Shown one piece after another: positions 1-8,628 of a DNA stretch of 64,000 nt; positions within the stretch are counted from its first letter, which is position 1; every line of letters starts with the position of its first letter. The stretch is from Planococcus liqunii (lineage in GTDB: Bacteria > Bacillota > Bacilli > Bacillales_A > Planococcaceae). Where the stretch lies: the NCBI RefSeq assembly GCF_030413595.1, contig NZ_CP129238.1:744001-808000 (forward strand), read 5' to 3'. A program made the position numbers and the translations under genes. A model generated the notes under the pieces. It saw only the letters and a program-made list of their open reading frames with translations, had not been told where the DNA came from and ran no database searches.

Positions 1-1603
1 GACTTCTGAAGTCAAGCGCATTCAAACGGACGGGTGCGTCTCCGCCGTCTTTTGCCTGGTTGATCACATTGGATACAGCTGTTTTCGTGCGCGGTGTTTT
101 GCCGTTGATGATGTCCTGCATTTGTCCGCGCAGGTTATCCGAGAGAGGGCCGAATATGGCCTGGATGTTGTTGCCGACTTCCATGACGCCGGAAGCGCCA
201 AGTTTTTTCAAGCGGTTTTTGTCGACCTGGCCTTTGTCCTCTACACTGACGCGCAGGCGCGTGATGCAGGCATCCAGATGATTGATGTTCGCTTGTCCGC
301 CCATCGCTTCCAGGATTTCGTACGGCAAGTCGCCGACAGCTTCTCCGCTTTCTTCGTCTTCTTCTTCATCTTCACGGCCAGGAGTCATCAAATTGAACTT
401 CTGGATGGCGAAGCGGAATCCGAAATAGTAAATGACGGCGAAGAATAGACCCACGACAATGACCCAGAACCATTCCGTTTTGCCCGGCATGACGCCGAAG
501 AGCAGGAAGTCGATCAGGCCACCGGAGAAGGTCATGCCGATTTTCACATCAAGCAAATGCATGGTCATGAACGACAGTCCCGCGAATATCGCGTGGATTC
601 CGAACAAGACCGGTGCAACAAATAAAAACGCAAATTCAAGCGGTTCGGTGATGCCTGTCAAAAAAGAAGTCAGAGCGGCCGAAGCCATGATGCCGCCAAC
701 CACTTTTTTGCGTTCCGGGCGTGCGCAGTGGTAAATGGCAAGCGCCGCTGCCGGAAGGCCGAACATCATGAACGGGAATTTCCCGGTCATGAACGTGCCG
801 GCTGTGAAATCCACACCGTCCCGCAGCTGCTCAAAGAAGATGCGCTGGTCGCCGCGGATGATTTCGCCTGCAGCGTTTGTGTAAGCACCGAACTCAAACC
901 AGAACGGCGAATAAAAGATGTGGTGCAGCCCGAAAGGAATCAACGCCCGTTCAATTACCCCGAAAACAAAGGCAGCGAGTGTCCGGTTGGTTTCCAGCAT
1001 AAAGTGGGACAGTGCATTCAAGCCATTCTGTGCGAACGGCCATACCAGGAACATGGCGATGCCGAGAAGCAAAGCGGAGAACGCCGTGATAATCGGAACA
1101 AAACGCTTTCCTGCAAAAAAGCCGAGAAATTGCGGCAAGTTGATATTGAAGAATTTGTTGTACATGGCAGCTGCCAGGATCCCGACAATGATTCCGCCAA
1201 ATACGCCCGTCTGCAATGTGGGAATTCCTAGGACCATGGCATATGCCGGGTCCGTCGTCATCTCAGCTGTAATGCCGCCGAACGCTTTCATCGTGACGTT
1301 CATAATCAGGTAGCCGATAATGGCAGCGAGCCCTGCGACACCGTCACCGCCAGCGAGGCCGATTGCGACGCCGACCGCAAACAGCAGCGGCAAATTGTCA
1401 AAGACCACACCGCCGGCTTCCGCCATGACGTAGAGCAGGGACTGGATCCAGGAAGCGCCGAAGAATGGGACCGCTTCCACAAACGTGTCTTGTGAAAAAC
1501 TTGTGCCGAAAGCCAGCAAAATTCCGGCTGCAGGCAAAAGCGCTACAGGCAGCATCAATGCCTTTCCGACTTTTTGCAGTGTACCGAATAAATTAAAAGA
1601 CAT
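1..1603 (-). CDS. ptsG: PTS glucose transporter subunit IICB(A), 3' end cut by window edge
   Basis: Membrane glucose permease of the phosphotransferase system, which phosphorylates sugar as it imports it. About 534 residues are present. The IIC domain starts [20 protein letters not shown] and carries the long hydrophobic segments, the [21 protein letters not shown] stretch and [10 protein letters not shown]. The IIB domain follows, with the phosphorylated cysteine in [10 protein letters not shown] near residue 460. The sequence stops in the linker where Bacillus PtsG continues into IIA, so a IIA domain probably lies beyond the left edge. The second of two adjacent ATGs (1603) is preferred because it stands about 8 bases from AAGGAGG. 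Preceded by glcT with a RAT/terminator between them, the classical arrangement, which favours ptsG over nagE. Identity is confident. Confidence 0.93.
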   Translation of the reverse strand, partial: MSFNLFGTLQKVGKALMLPVALLPAAGILLAFGTSFSQDTFVEAVPFFGASWIQSLLYVMAEAGGVVFDNLPLLFAVGVAIGLAGGDGVAGLAAIIGYLIMNVTMKAFGGITAEMTTDPAYAMVLGIPTLQTGVFGGIIVGILAAAMYNKFFNINLPQFLGFFAGKRFVPIITAFSALLLGIAMFLVWPFAQNGLNALSHFMLETNRTLAAFVFGVIERALIPFGLHHIFYSPFWFEFGAYTNAAGEIIRGDQRIFFEQLRDGVDFTAGTFMTGKFPFMMFGLPAAALAIYHCARPERKKVVGGIMASAALTSFLTGITEPLEFAFLFVAPVLFGIHAIFAGLSFMTMHLLDVKIGMTFSGGLIDFLLFGVMPGKTEWFWVIVVGLFFAVIYYFGFRFAIQKFNLMTPGREDEEEDEESGEAVGDLPYEILEAMGGQANINHLDACITRLRVSVEDKGQVDKNRLKKLGASGVMEVGNNIQAIFGPLSDNLRGQMQDIINGKTPRTKTAVSNVINQAKDGGDAPVRLNALDFRS

Positions 1604-1661
1604 CATAATTCCTCCTTATTGAATAGGTAGAGCGGATAAAGCGGGATGGCGACTCGACCAC

Positions 1662-1748
1662 AAAAAAAGGCATGAGCAGAAAAGGCACGGGTAAAAAGAG
1701 GGAGTGTCCCCCTTGGATTAACCGTTGCACCTTTTCATACTCATGCCT
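1662..1748 (-). terminator. Leader terminator of ptsG (attenuator)
   Basis: Read on the minus strand, AGGCATGAG pairs perfectly with CTCATGCCT about 70 bases later, followed by a run of T (plus-strand A run at 1662-1668). A second inner stem, AAAAGG...CCTTTT, strengthens it. The left arm is shared with the RAT element, so the two structures are mutually exclusive, as known for GlcT-controlled ptsG. Confidence 0.85.
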
Positions 1749-1768
1749 GATCGAATCAGTAACACGTA
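1737..1768 (-). promoter_or_regulatory. RAT antiterminator RNA element (GlcT target)
   Basis: The minus strand reads ACGTGTTACTGATTCGATCA followed by GGCATGAG, which matches the ribonucleic antiterminator recalled for Bacillus ptsG. It overlaps the 5' arm of the leader terminator. Bound GlcT would hold the RAT hairpin and prevent termination when glucose is present. Confidence 0.85.
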
Positions 1769-1772
1769 TGAA

Positions 1773-2615
1773 TTAGTTTGGGTGGGTCAAGCGCTGCAGA
1801 TGAATCGTCAGATAAAGCACTTCCGCTTCGTCTACGGGCTTGTTCAATTGGTTTTGCATAACTTTTATCAGCTTCCAAGCCAGATTATAGCATACGGGGT
1901 ATTCGGCTTTCAACAACTCTTGAAGTTTATTTTCTTCGCCAAGCGCTTCGCCTTGATGTACGCGGTCGATCGCCCGGTACAGATGCTGGATCAAGCGGTG
2001 GTAATTGACGTTGTCTTTGGCCAAATCGACTTTCAGTTCGCTTTGGATCAGTTTTGTCAGCCGGGAGATGAGTGCGTGATCCCGATTGATATCGCGCAGC
2101 GCTTTGTCGGTTACCGCACTATGGATATGGAGGGCGATAAAACCGATTTCCCCTTCAGGAAACACGACGTCCATACGGTTTTCCACTTCTTTTACCACGT
2201 CTTTTGCCACCCGGTATTCTTTCGGATACAGTGTTTCGATCTCCAGCAGGAACGGATTGGCGAACTGGATGTTTTTCTTTGCCCGTGTAATGGCGAAAGA
2301 CAGATGGTCGGTCAAGGCCACATGTATGTGTTCATTAAGCTTTTTGCCCATGTTCTCCTCGATGAACACCAGCCACTCATTGATGGAAGCAATCAGGTTT
2401 TCATCAATATGCGGAATCAGGTTGACGTACTGTTCTTTTTCCGCCTCATCCTGCAGCAGGAAAGTTTTGTCGGCATGATCAAACGAAATGACGTCTCCTT
2501 TTTTCCGGTTGAAGCCGAGGCCGTTTCCAATCAATACGACTTCTTTATAAGCGTCGTGGCGGGCAATCACTACATTATTATTCAGTACTTTTTCGATGGT
2601 CAATAACTGTTCCAT
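1773..2615 (-). CDS. glcT: Transcription antiterminator GlcT, BglG/LicT family
   Basis: RNA-binding antiterminator that allows ptsG transcription in glucose. About 280 residues: a CAT RNA-binding domain at roughly 1-58 (VLNNNVVIARHDAYKEVVLIGNGLGF) and two PRD domains. PRD1 has candidate phosphorylation histidines in TDHLSFAITRAKK and ALHIHSA, and PRD2 has them in IQHLYRAIDR and YLTIHLQR. Known biochemistry of the family: EII-dependent phosphorylation inactivates it without glucose. The start is ambiguous: ATG 2627 (MVDKMEQ) or ATG 2615 (MEQLL). The latter follows directly on the stop of a 30-codon ORF. Lies immediately upstream of the RAT/ptsG unit on the same strand. Confidence 0.93.
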   Translation of the reverse strand: MEQLLTIEKVLNNNVVIARHDAYKEVVLIGNGLGFNRKKGDVISFDHADKTFLLQDEAEKEQYVNLIPHIDENLIASINEWLVFIEENMGKKLNEHIHVALTDHLSFAITRAKKNIQFANPFLLEIETLYPKEYRVAKDVVKEVENRMDVVFPEGEIGFIALHIHSAVTDKALRDINRDHALISRLTKLIQSELKVDLAKDNVNYHRLIQHLYRAIDRVHQGEALGEENKLQELLKAEYPVCYNLAWKLIKVMQNQLNKPVDEAEVLYLTIHLQRLTHPN

Positions 2616-2616
2616 T

Positions 2617-2709
2617 TTATCTACCATTCAAGTGAACCTCGCTCTCTGTTGCAAAAAACTTATCTTTTCTCAAGCCATGGCGCGCTGTAAGGGCCAGCGC
2701 TTGTGCCAT
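2617..2709 (-). CDS. Possible 30-residue ORF overlapping the glcT start
   Basis: Minus-strand ATG at 2709 opens a 30-residue frame (MAQALALTARHGLRK...) ending in TAA one base before the inner glcT ATG. This geometry could couple translation, but the ribosome binding site is weak and the peptide is not recognised. It may be a chance frame or the remnant of a longer gene. The rest of 2710-2972 holds no convincing gene. Confidence 0.2.
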   Translation of the reverse strand: MAQALALTARHGLRKDKFFATESEVHLNGR

Positions 2710-2972
2710 TATGTCGATTTCTTTTTCGCTGATCTATTGTGAGCAGCATTCGCTCTTCCGTTTAGGTACCTTCATTTTACAATAGCCGGCTGGATTCCGC
2801 CTTCTATCCGGTGCCTCTTGTTCCATTGTAAGGGAAGGCGGCGGAGTTTACAGGGAAATCTGTACTTCCATTCTCCAAAGGCGTTCACTCCGAGCTAGAA
2901 TTCTTGTAGTCACTGGGAGCTTATGCTAATTTGGATAAATGACCCAATAAAAGAAAAGAGGAAGTTATTTAT

Positions 2973-4115
2973 ATGAAACCACAATATAAAGCGTTATTCG
3001 AAGAAATCACCTTGCCGAACGGCGTCGTATTAAACGACCGTTTAGGCGTTGCGCCCATGACTACATACTCCGGAAATCCGGACGGTACGGTATCGGACGA
3101 AGAACTGGTTTACTACCGCCGCCGCTCGAACATCGGCAGCTTGTTCATCTCCGCATGCATCGCAGTTTCGGAAAACGGTATCGCATTCCCGGGGCAATTC
3201 GTGGCATTTGATGAAGACGTCATGCCGCGTTTGACGCAGTTGGCGACAGCGATGAAAGCAAATGGCAACAAAGCGATCCTGCAAATGCAGCACGGCGGAC
3301 GCCAAGGACAGCCGCAATTGATCGCAGCCAACGAAACGGTGGCACCGAGTGCTGTCGGGGGTTCTGCTGAAAAGCCGGCACCGCGTGCACTGACAGGGGA
3401 GGAAATCACAGCAATCATCCGCGACTTCGGCGAAACGACGCGCCGCGCGATTGCAGCCGGTTTTGACGGGGTGGAAATCCACGGCGCCAACACGTACTTG
3501 ATCCAGCAGTTTGTATCGGAAGTGACCAACCTCCGCGCAGACGAATGGGGCGGCAGCTTGGAAAACCGCATGAAGTTCCCGCTTGCGGTTCTTACCGAAG
3601 TGAAGCGCGTGGCAGCGGAATTCGCCAATGACGACTTCATCATCGGCTACCGCCTGTCACCGGAAGAATACGGCGAACTGGGCATCGGCTATACGATTGA
3701 AGAAACAAAAATCCTGACAGAGAAATTGATCAAAGGCGGCATCCATTATCTGCACGTGTCGTTGATGGATTTCAAAAAGCGCCCGCATAACGAAGAAACA
3801 GAAGGCAGCATCGTTGAGGTCCTGTCCAAGCAAATCGCCGGACGTGTCGCGTTTGTGGTTGTCGGAAGCGTTACAAAGCCGGAGCATGCCGTTGCAGCGC
3901 TCGAAGAAGGCGCCGACCTCGTCGTAATGGGACGCCAAGTGCTGGTCGATCCGGAATGGACGGAAAAAGTGAAACAAGGCAAAGAAGGCGACATCAACGA
4001 AACCATCCCGCATGAAATGATCGGCAAGCTCGACATTCCAGGGCCGCTTTGGAACTTGATGACTACGTATAAAATGGTGGCTATCGAAGAACCGGAAAAC
4101 GTTAACGCTGAATAA
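2973..4115 (+). CDS. NADH:flavin oxidoreductase, old yellow enzyme family (YqiG-like)
   Basis: FMN-dependent ene-reductase, expected to be cytosolic and to reduce activated C=C bonds of enones, nitro compounds or other electrophiles with NAD(P)H. 380 residues, the family's normal size, forming a TIM barrel. Visible signatures: APMTTYSGN near the N-terminus, QMQHGGRQ (FMN region), EIHGANTYLIQQF with the substrate-binding His/Asn pair, GYRLSPEEYGELG, and the phosphate-binding VVVGSV...ADLVVMGRQVLVDPEW. Strong RBS (AGAGGAAG). It stands alone and is followed by a hairpin terminator. It resembles Bacillus YqiG more than YqjM/NamA. The physiological substrate cannot be told from sequence. Confidence 0.9.
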   Translation: MKPQYKALFEEITLPNGVVLNDRLGVAPMTTYSGNPDGTVSDEELVYYRRRSNIGSLFISACIAVSENGIAFPGQFVAFDEDVMPRLTQLATAMKANGNKAILQMQHGGRQGQPQLIAANETVAPSAVGGSAEKPAPRALTGEEITAIIRDFGETTRRAIAAGFDGVEIHGANTYLIQQFVSEVTNLRADEWGGSLENRMKFPLAVLTEVKRVAAEFANDDFIIGYRLSPEEYGELGIGYTIEETKILTEKLIKGGIHYLHVSLMDFKKRPHNEETEGSIVEVLSKQIAGRVAFVVVGSVTKPEHAVAALEEGADLVVMGRQVLVDPEWTEKVKQGKEGDINETIPHEMIGKLDIPGPLWNLMTTYKMVAIEEPENVNAE

Positions 4116-4124
4116 GCATGTGAA

Positions 4125-4155
4125 AAGCTCCTTGGCCAAAATGGCCAAGGAGCTT
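4125..4155 (+). terminator. Hairpin terminator after the ene-reductase gene (copy 1 of a duplicated hairpin)
   Basis: A 31-base near-perfect palindrome (AAGCTCCTTGGCC, loop, GGCCAAGGAGCTT) begins 10 bases after the stop. It lacks a good T run. The identical 31 bases recur at 4493-4523. Confidence 0.75.
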
Positions 4156-4329
4156 GAGCTTGTAGACAAAAGAATTTCTATACATGATAGCTGAATAAAC
4201 CTAAGACCAGAGAGGAAACCCCGGATCCTGAACATGAAGATTATCTAGAGGTGTCGCTTTTCTTCTTGAGCTGCCTCTTTAAGCGTCAATTAGATTAACA
4301 TTCACTATCGAATCAAAGAGAGACGCCCC

Positions 4330-4444
4330 AACCGGTCCGGCCACGGAGACTCCTGTGGGACAGCGAAAGCTGAAGACCCCGCAGGAGCAGAGCGACGAGG
4401 AGGCTGAAGCCGAGCCCACGGAAAGCGAAGTGGCTGGTCCGGTT
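4330..4444. repeat. Palindromic intergenic repeat, copy A
   Basis: G+C-rich non-coding element with imperfect inverted ends (AACCGGTCCGGCCA against TGGCTGGTCCGGTT, 12 of 14 pairing) and an internal CTCCTGTGGG / CCCCGCAGGAG stem. Its core at 4371-4427 matches the reverse complement of 49073-49129 at about 46 of 57 bases counted by eye. Bacilli carry dispersed repeats of this general look, and this looks like one of them. An open frame through it is not a gene. No other feature is seen in 4156-4670 apart from the second terminator. Confidence 0.75.
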
Positions 4445-4492
4445 GGTTTTATGCCTTTCTATACATTTCATCTAAACTTTGTCTACAGCCTG

Positions 4493-4528
4493 AAGCTCCT
4501 TGGCCAAAATGGCCAAGGAGCTTTTTTT
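4493..4528 (+). terminator. Hairpin terminator, copy 2, with T run
   Basis: Same 31-base palindrome as at 4125-4155, here followed by seven T residues and therefore a full intrinsic terminator. No gene ends just upstream, so it is either a displaced second terminator of the ene-reductase gene or part of the repeat element. Confidence 0.8.
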
Positions 4529-4673
4529 GCTTCTTTCCTAAGAGCGAACCTTGTCTGTAGACGCGATAGCAGATCGGAATGGATGAACGGATTCGGGTCG
4601 TATTGGGCCATTTAGAAATGATATAATAACTACTAGAACATGAAACCTGATTTGTGGGAGGAGAGATGCATTG

Positions 4674-5714
4674 GTGAACGGCTGGCAGTCTATTTATTTC
4701 CACGACGAAGATGAAATTATGGATGAACGAAGAGGGTACTACCCATCGAACAGCGTACCTAATCCGATTTTTGGCATGAGCGATGCGGTTCGGCAGAAAA
4801 GCGGATATGAGCATGTCCATCCCATCACAAACGAACCGTTCGAGTACACGTTATCGGAGTTTCAATACGGGGATTACCGGCTGAAGTATTTGACGGCGAA
4901 GATACCGGTCGATGATAAAATCTACCAGTCCATCTGGTGCAAATACGAACCATATTCACGGAAGCCGCAATTGGGCAGGGGAATCGAAGGGATGGTTTTG
5001 CAGCAATTTGAAACCTCCCGCCCGAAAAAGCCGGATCCCGAGCGGTACGGCGTTTATACTCACGTGCCGGGAATGGCCGAATTCGTCAAGAAATACGAAA
5101 GCTGGCCATTCAAGGAAGTATGGCTGGAGTATGATGCCCTGATGCAGGAGAGGTTCGGCGAATTTTATACGCCGCTCCTGCCTGGAACCCGCAAGCAACA
5201 AATCCTTTCGGTGTTTGATGCTTTCGATGCGGAACCGATTGAAGATTTTGTGGTACTGTATGAACTTTGCGGCGGCAACGACGACGATTTTTGGCTGGAC
5301 AGCATCGAGGAGCATGGTTGCGCTTATGCCCATATTGGCGGGAACCCGTTGATGAAGCTGAGCGAAATCGAGTCTGAAGTGAAGTATGCCGGAAAAGACG
5401 TTCGGAGCGAGTACCCTCACCAATCACTGCCGGCTGGTTATGTGAAAAACAACCGGATGCTGTCGAACCGGATACCCATCCACCACGATGGCGGCGGCAA
5501 TTTTATCGCGATAGATCTCGATCCCGATATGCGCGGGACTTACGGCCAAATCATCACAGTCGACCATGAGTACGAGGAGCAGGTCGTGCTTGCAGGAAGC
5601 TTGAAAGAATACATCACCATTCTTTACTACTTCCTGAAAGAACTCGGAGTTATCGACAACGGCGAAGGGTATGAAGGGGACCGGCCTTTATCGTCTTATA
5701 TCAATCCACAATGA
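4674..5714 (+). CDS. SMI1/KNR4 (SUKH)-like domain protein
   Basis: About 346 residues. The C-terminal half (from about residue 165) resembles the SUKH fold: a helical start, then ...FVVLYELCGGNDDDFWLDS..., IPIHHDGGGNFIAIDLDPDMRGTYGQIITVDHEYE and a final helix AGSLKEYITILYYFL. The N-terminal ~150 residues, rich in Tyr, Lys and Glu, are not recognised. The SUKH superfamily includes immunity proteins of polymorphic toxin systems and general scaffolds. No toxin gene is adjacent, so the role is unknown. Start is GTG 4674 or TTG 4671, behind GGGAGGAGAG at 4656-4665. It converges on the TIR-like gene through a shared terminator. Confidence 0.6.
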   Translation: MNGWQSIYFHDEDEIMDERRGYYPSNSVPNPIFGMSDAVRQKSGYEHVHPITNEPFEYTLSEFQYGDYRLKYLTAKIPVDDKIYQSIWCKYEPYSRKPQLGRGIEGMVLQQFETSRPKKPDPERYGVYTHVPGMAEFVKKYESWPFKEVWLEYDALMQERFGEFYTPLLPGTRKQQILSVFDAFDAEPIEDFVVLYELCGGNDDDFWLDSIEEHGCAYAHIGGNPLMKLSEIESEVKYAGKDVRSEYPHQSLPAGYVKNNRMLSNRIPIHHDGGGNFIAIDLDPDMRGTYGQIITVDHEYEEQVVLAGSLKEYITILYYFLKELGVIDNGEGYEGDRPLSSYINPQ

Positions 5715-5749
5715 AAATAAGCAGCGGCTTTGTGCCGCTGCTTATTTTC
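5713..5749. terminator. Bidirectional terminator between convergent genes
   Basis: Perfect 16-bp inverted repeat (GAAAATAAGCAGCGGC and its complement) with a 5-base loop. A and T runs lie within the stem on both sides, so it serves both strands. It overlaps the stop codons of the SUKH-like gene and the minus-strand gene. Confidence 0.85.
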
Positions 5750-6194
5750 GTCTGTCTCCGTAAATCCAATCCGGGTCGCGTTCCTGTGTCCGAATGTAGC
5801 CGGCGACTTCCTGAAAGACCGCTTCTTTTGTGTCGGCAGTCCATCCAATTCCGGGATAGGAAGTGCCTGACTGCCGCTTTAGTACAATCGGTTCCCGATT
5901 TGCCAGCATGGCTTTATGGAGCATCGTCTGCACTGCATCGTCGTCGATTGATCCGGGTTCATCGATCAGCAGGAAAAAGTAGCTGTCTCTGGCCATTTTG
6001 GGGTAGATCATGCGCATCGCTTCTGCTTCGGCTATTTTTTCATCTTCATATGTCGAGTAGGTAATTCCATGCTCGTCAAACACACGGAAAAGATCTTGCG
6101 CAATTGCCCAATCCGCTTCCTTGAAAGCAACGCAGACGTCGTATTTGGGCATTGCCCGAATCGAATCCCTGTTTTTCTGCCGGTAATCCGTCAT
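5742..6194 (-). CDS. Small protein with possible TIR-like fold
   Basis: 150 residues. Residues about 15-105 follow the TIR-type flavodoxin-like pattern: a hydrophobic strand (YDVCVAFKEAD, box-1 position), a helix (WAIAQDLFRVFDEHG), a strand (ITYSTYED), a helix, then a strand (SYFFLLIDEPG). The ending DPDWIYGDRRK is polar. No membrane segment or signal peptide. I infer the TIR relation from strand/helix order only. The usual catalytic Glu in an SxxWC.xE context is not visible, so NADase activity should not be assumed. It could also be a divergent toll-like hypothetical of other function. Single gene, converging on a SUKH-like gene. Confidence 0.45.
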   Translation of the reverse strand: MTDYRQKNRDSIRAMPKYDVCVAFKEADWAIAQDLFRVFDEHGITYSTYEDEKIAEAEAMRMIYPKMARDSYFFLLIDEPGSIDDDAVQTMLHKAMLANREPIVLKRQSGTSYPGIGWTADTKEAVFQEVAGYIRTQERDPDWIYGDRRK

Positions 6195-6371
6195 TATTCC
6201 AACCCCTTTGCCTTATGACCAGTATAGCAAATTTTTCTTCTCAATTTGGCTGCTCGAGGGGATTTCCAGCCGGCGTATAGAGAGAAAGAAATTACAATTA
6301 GTTTCCAGTAAGCGGAGAAGGGTATGGCGTAATAAGGGCTAATAAAGACAGATTCCCGAAGGAGGGATTTT

Positions 6372-6560
6372 TTGAACGAACGTGTTAAAAATATCATCCT
6401 CGGAACTTTGGTATATGGTGGGATTGCGATTGTTGTCTCGATGATATTGAACGGCGGTGAGCCGGTCTGGACTTTGGTGATCGGCATGGCCATTGCCGGA
6501 TTTCTCACTTATGCATTCATCTATCCGGCCTTGGACAAAAGGAAGCGCAAACAAATTTGA
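6372..6560 (+). CDS. Small two-helix membrane protein
   Basis: 62 residues: N-terminal NERVKN, a hydrophobic segment at about 8-26 (IILGTLVYGGIAIVVSMIL), a short loop, a second at about 31-53 (VWTLVIGMAIAGFLTYAFIYPAL) and a basic tail KRKRK, which suggests N-in/C-in topology. TTG start at 6372 with GGAGGG at 6361. The next small membrane gene begins 18 bases after its stop, so they are probably co-transcribed. Family not recognised. Confidence 0.7.
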   Translation: MNERVKNIILGTLVYGGIAIVVSMILNGGEPVWTLVIGMAIAGFLTYAFIYPALDKRKRKQI

Positions 6561-6578
6561 TGGCCATAGGAGGCATTT

Positions 6579-6827
6579 ATGGACAACAGGACAAGGATGA
6601 TCCGTTGGCTGAAGGAGCCGATTTTTTCAAAGAAAATAGATCCGTTCATCAATTTTTTGCTTGCCTTTGCAGGGGCGATGCTTGGTACACTGGTCTATCC
6701 AAAAACCGAGATGCCTTTTTGGCAGTTCTTGCTCTGGATGATTCCGGTGGCCATCCTGCTCGTCGCATTTCTTAAAGTGGTCGGCAGCGTCTGGAAAAGC
6801 AATAGAGAGCAGCAGGAGATGAAATAG
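6579..6827 (+). CDS. Small two-helix membrane protein
   Basis: 82 residues with an N-terminal amphipathic, basic stretch (DNRTRMIRWLKEPIFSKKIDP), then two hydrophobic segments (FINFLLAFAGAMLGTLVY and FLLWMIPVAILLVAFLKVVGSV) and a charged tail. RBS ATAGGAGG. Same general design as the preceding gene and likely in one operon with it. Both end before the terminator at 6888-6930. Function unknown. Confidence 0.7.
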   Translation: MDNRTRMIRWLKEPIFSKKIDPFINFLLAFAGAMLGTLVYPKTEMPFWQFLLWMIPVAILLVAFLKVVGSVWKSNREQQEMK

Positions 6828-6887
6828 CAAGCCTAAGGAGTAAACCAAGGGCTGCTTAAAAAAACTGCAGAAGCAAACGCTGGTAAA

Positions 6888-6930
6888 AAGACCTCTTGGA
6901 GGAAATTGCGATTTCTCCGAGAGGTCTTCT
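6888..6930 (+). terminator. Terminator of the two small membrane genes
   Basis: AAGACCTCT...GGAGGAAAT pairs with ATTTCTCC...AGAGGTCTT around a TGCG loop, followed by a T-rich stretch. The convergent gene ends at 6964 and may also use it. Confidence 0.75.
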
Positions 6931-6963
6931 GTTTTATGGTTGAGTTAAATGGCATTCACTGCG

Positions 6964-8628
6964 TTAAAACGCTCCCGATCCGCCGCCACCGCCGCCGACT
7001 CCTGCACCGGAACCAGCCGATCCGCCGCTTGCGCTGGCTGTAGTAGTTGAACCGGCTGATACGAAAATGGCAGTCATGAATACCGGGTTCATGACAAAAC
7101 TGGAATCGTCTGCGGCCGATTCAGCGGAAGTGAAGGCCATCGCTTTCCGTTCGGCGGTTTTCGGGTCGCTGCCGAGCAGGTAAGCGTAGGCACGTTGTTT
7201 TTCATCCGTCTTCAGCCGGTCCCACTGATTGGCCGGCAAGTTTTGCATTGCCGCTTTTAGCTGGCGCCAGTTGTGGCGGATTTCATGCCCCTCGAATGTG
7301 ATAGGCGAATAGCTGATGGCGATGCCAAAAGCTGCCATCGCAAGGACAATTGAAGCAGCCATCCAAGGGAACAGCTCGTAGATACCGGTATAGATGGCGA
7401 GGCCGATGAATGCGGCACTCAGGATGCCGGCCGTCCAGCGCAGCACGGGATGCTTCTCGTAAAAGCCTTTCGCTTTCACTTCCTGGGCAACGCCTTTATT
7501 CCATTTAGCTATTGCTTCATTATAGGCTGCATGGTTGTCTTCATTTTTCGTGAATTTTTCCACTCCGCTCAGCTTGAATTCCCGGCCGTCGCCAATTTGA
7601 TCGAATAAAAGCTCAATCAGTATGGCTTCATGGTCATGGTCCGTTTTCCGGTGGACCAGTTCAAAATGGTCTTCCGAAAGTTGCCGGATATTGCCTTTAC
7701 GCATAAGCTCCAGGATCGCTGCCGAAATCGCGTTCGGCGACAGGAATACGGAATTTGTGAAATAAAGCAGGGCCGGGATGCTCATCGATGCTTTCGGTAC
7801 GAAAAATTCATACGGGTAATTCCGGATTTGCCGTTTCCGTTTGTACGCGCGGAACCACAAAGCGAGCGTCCCGATCAGCAGCAAGATTCCGCCAATCGCA
7901 ATGGCTGGAATTCCGACATTGCGTGCGGTCTGCTGGTTCTTGGCAAAAGCCGCGGCTTCGTTTTCCAGGTTCTCCCGATCTTGGGCCATATCGTCCCGGA
8001 CCGTCCCGCTTAGCGTCTCAGCGCCCGGGAACAATTCCGGTTCAAAAATGGCTCGGACGTTGGCATTTTCACCTTCCGGCACGTAGCCCAATTCGAACAG
8101 CGCGGTGCCGTCGTCTGTGATGCGCTCTGTGCCGTACGCTTCTTCGTAGCCGAGAGCTTCCGTATTTTCAGTGGGAGCAGGCGGAGTGACAGCAATCGCC
8201 AAGTCGCCGTATTCGCTTTCGTTGCTTTCGTCAAAGAACGCCCAATAAAACTGCGCCCCGTCTTCGAACTTCTCCACTGCGTTTGAGATTTCGTAAGTCA
8301 GTTCGATCTGGATCGTTTCGCCGTCTTCCCCTTCGCGATGGATTTGGTAAACGCCGTCTTCCATTTCCACTTTCAAGGGCTTGCCGTTTTCGGCAGCCGA
8401 GAAATTATCAATTGCTGTTCCTTTTTTCTCGATCAGGCTGCGGGTAATGCCGTTAAAGTCGTCGTCGAATTCGTACGTGAATTGTTCCGTGACATCTGCG
8501 GTGCCGTCTGCATTCAATTGCGCATCAATCTGCACTTCCGAAATGCCAAAGTCGATTGCATACACTTGAGCGGGAACCAGTCCCACCAAGAAAATTGCCA
8601 GTGCATATGGAATGATTTTTCGTTTCAT
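6964..8628 (-). CDS. DUF2207 membrane protein with glycine-rich tail
   Basis: 554 residues. A signal peptide (MKRKIIPYALAIFLVGLVPAQVYA) precedes an extracellular DUF2207 domain at about 25-210, with the typical start IDFGISEVQIDAQLNADGTADVTEQFTYEF. A membrane helix follows near 240-262 (IPAIAIGGILLLIGTLALWF), then a cytoplasmic region, two more helices near 400-440 and a C-terminal glycine run. This is the standard architecture of the family; such proteins are anchored in the Gram-positive membrane and have no established biochemical role. RBS GAGGTGATGG before ATG. Transcribed alone. Confidence 0.85.
   Translation of the reverse strand: MKRKIIPYALAIFLVGLVPAQVYAIDFGISEVQIDAQLNADGTADVTEQFTYEFDDDFNGITRSLIEKKGTAIDNFSAAENGKPLKVEMEDGVYQIHREGEDGETIQIELTYEISNAVEKFEDGAQFYWAFFDESNESEYGDLAIAVTPPAPTENTEALGYEEAYGTERITDDGTALFELGYVPEGENANVRAIFEPELFPGAETLSGTVRDDMAQDRENLENEAAAFAKNQQTARNVGIPAIAIGGILLLIGTLALWFRAYKRKRQIRNYPYEFFVPKASMSIPALLYFTNSVFLSPNAISAAILELMRKGNIRQLSEDHFELVHRKTDHDHEAILIELLFDQIGDGREFKLSGVEKFTKNEDNHAAYNEAIAKWNKGVAQEVKAKGFYEKHPVLRWTAGILSAAFIGLAIYTGIYELFPWMAASIVLAMAAFGIAISYSPITFEGHEIRHNWRQLKAAMQNLPANQWDRLKTDEKQRAYAYLLGSDPKTAERKAMAFTSAESAADDSSFVMNPVFMTAIFVSAGSTTTASASGGSAGSGAGVGGGGGGSGAF

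Noticed and set aside
1725..2606. 293-codon plus-strand frame
   Set aside because: Antisense of glcT, covers the RAT/terminator, no RBS, Phe/Val-rich composition.
4355..4615. 86-codon plus-strand frame
   Set aside because: Runs through the palindromic repeat and a terminator hairpin; no ribosome site.
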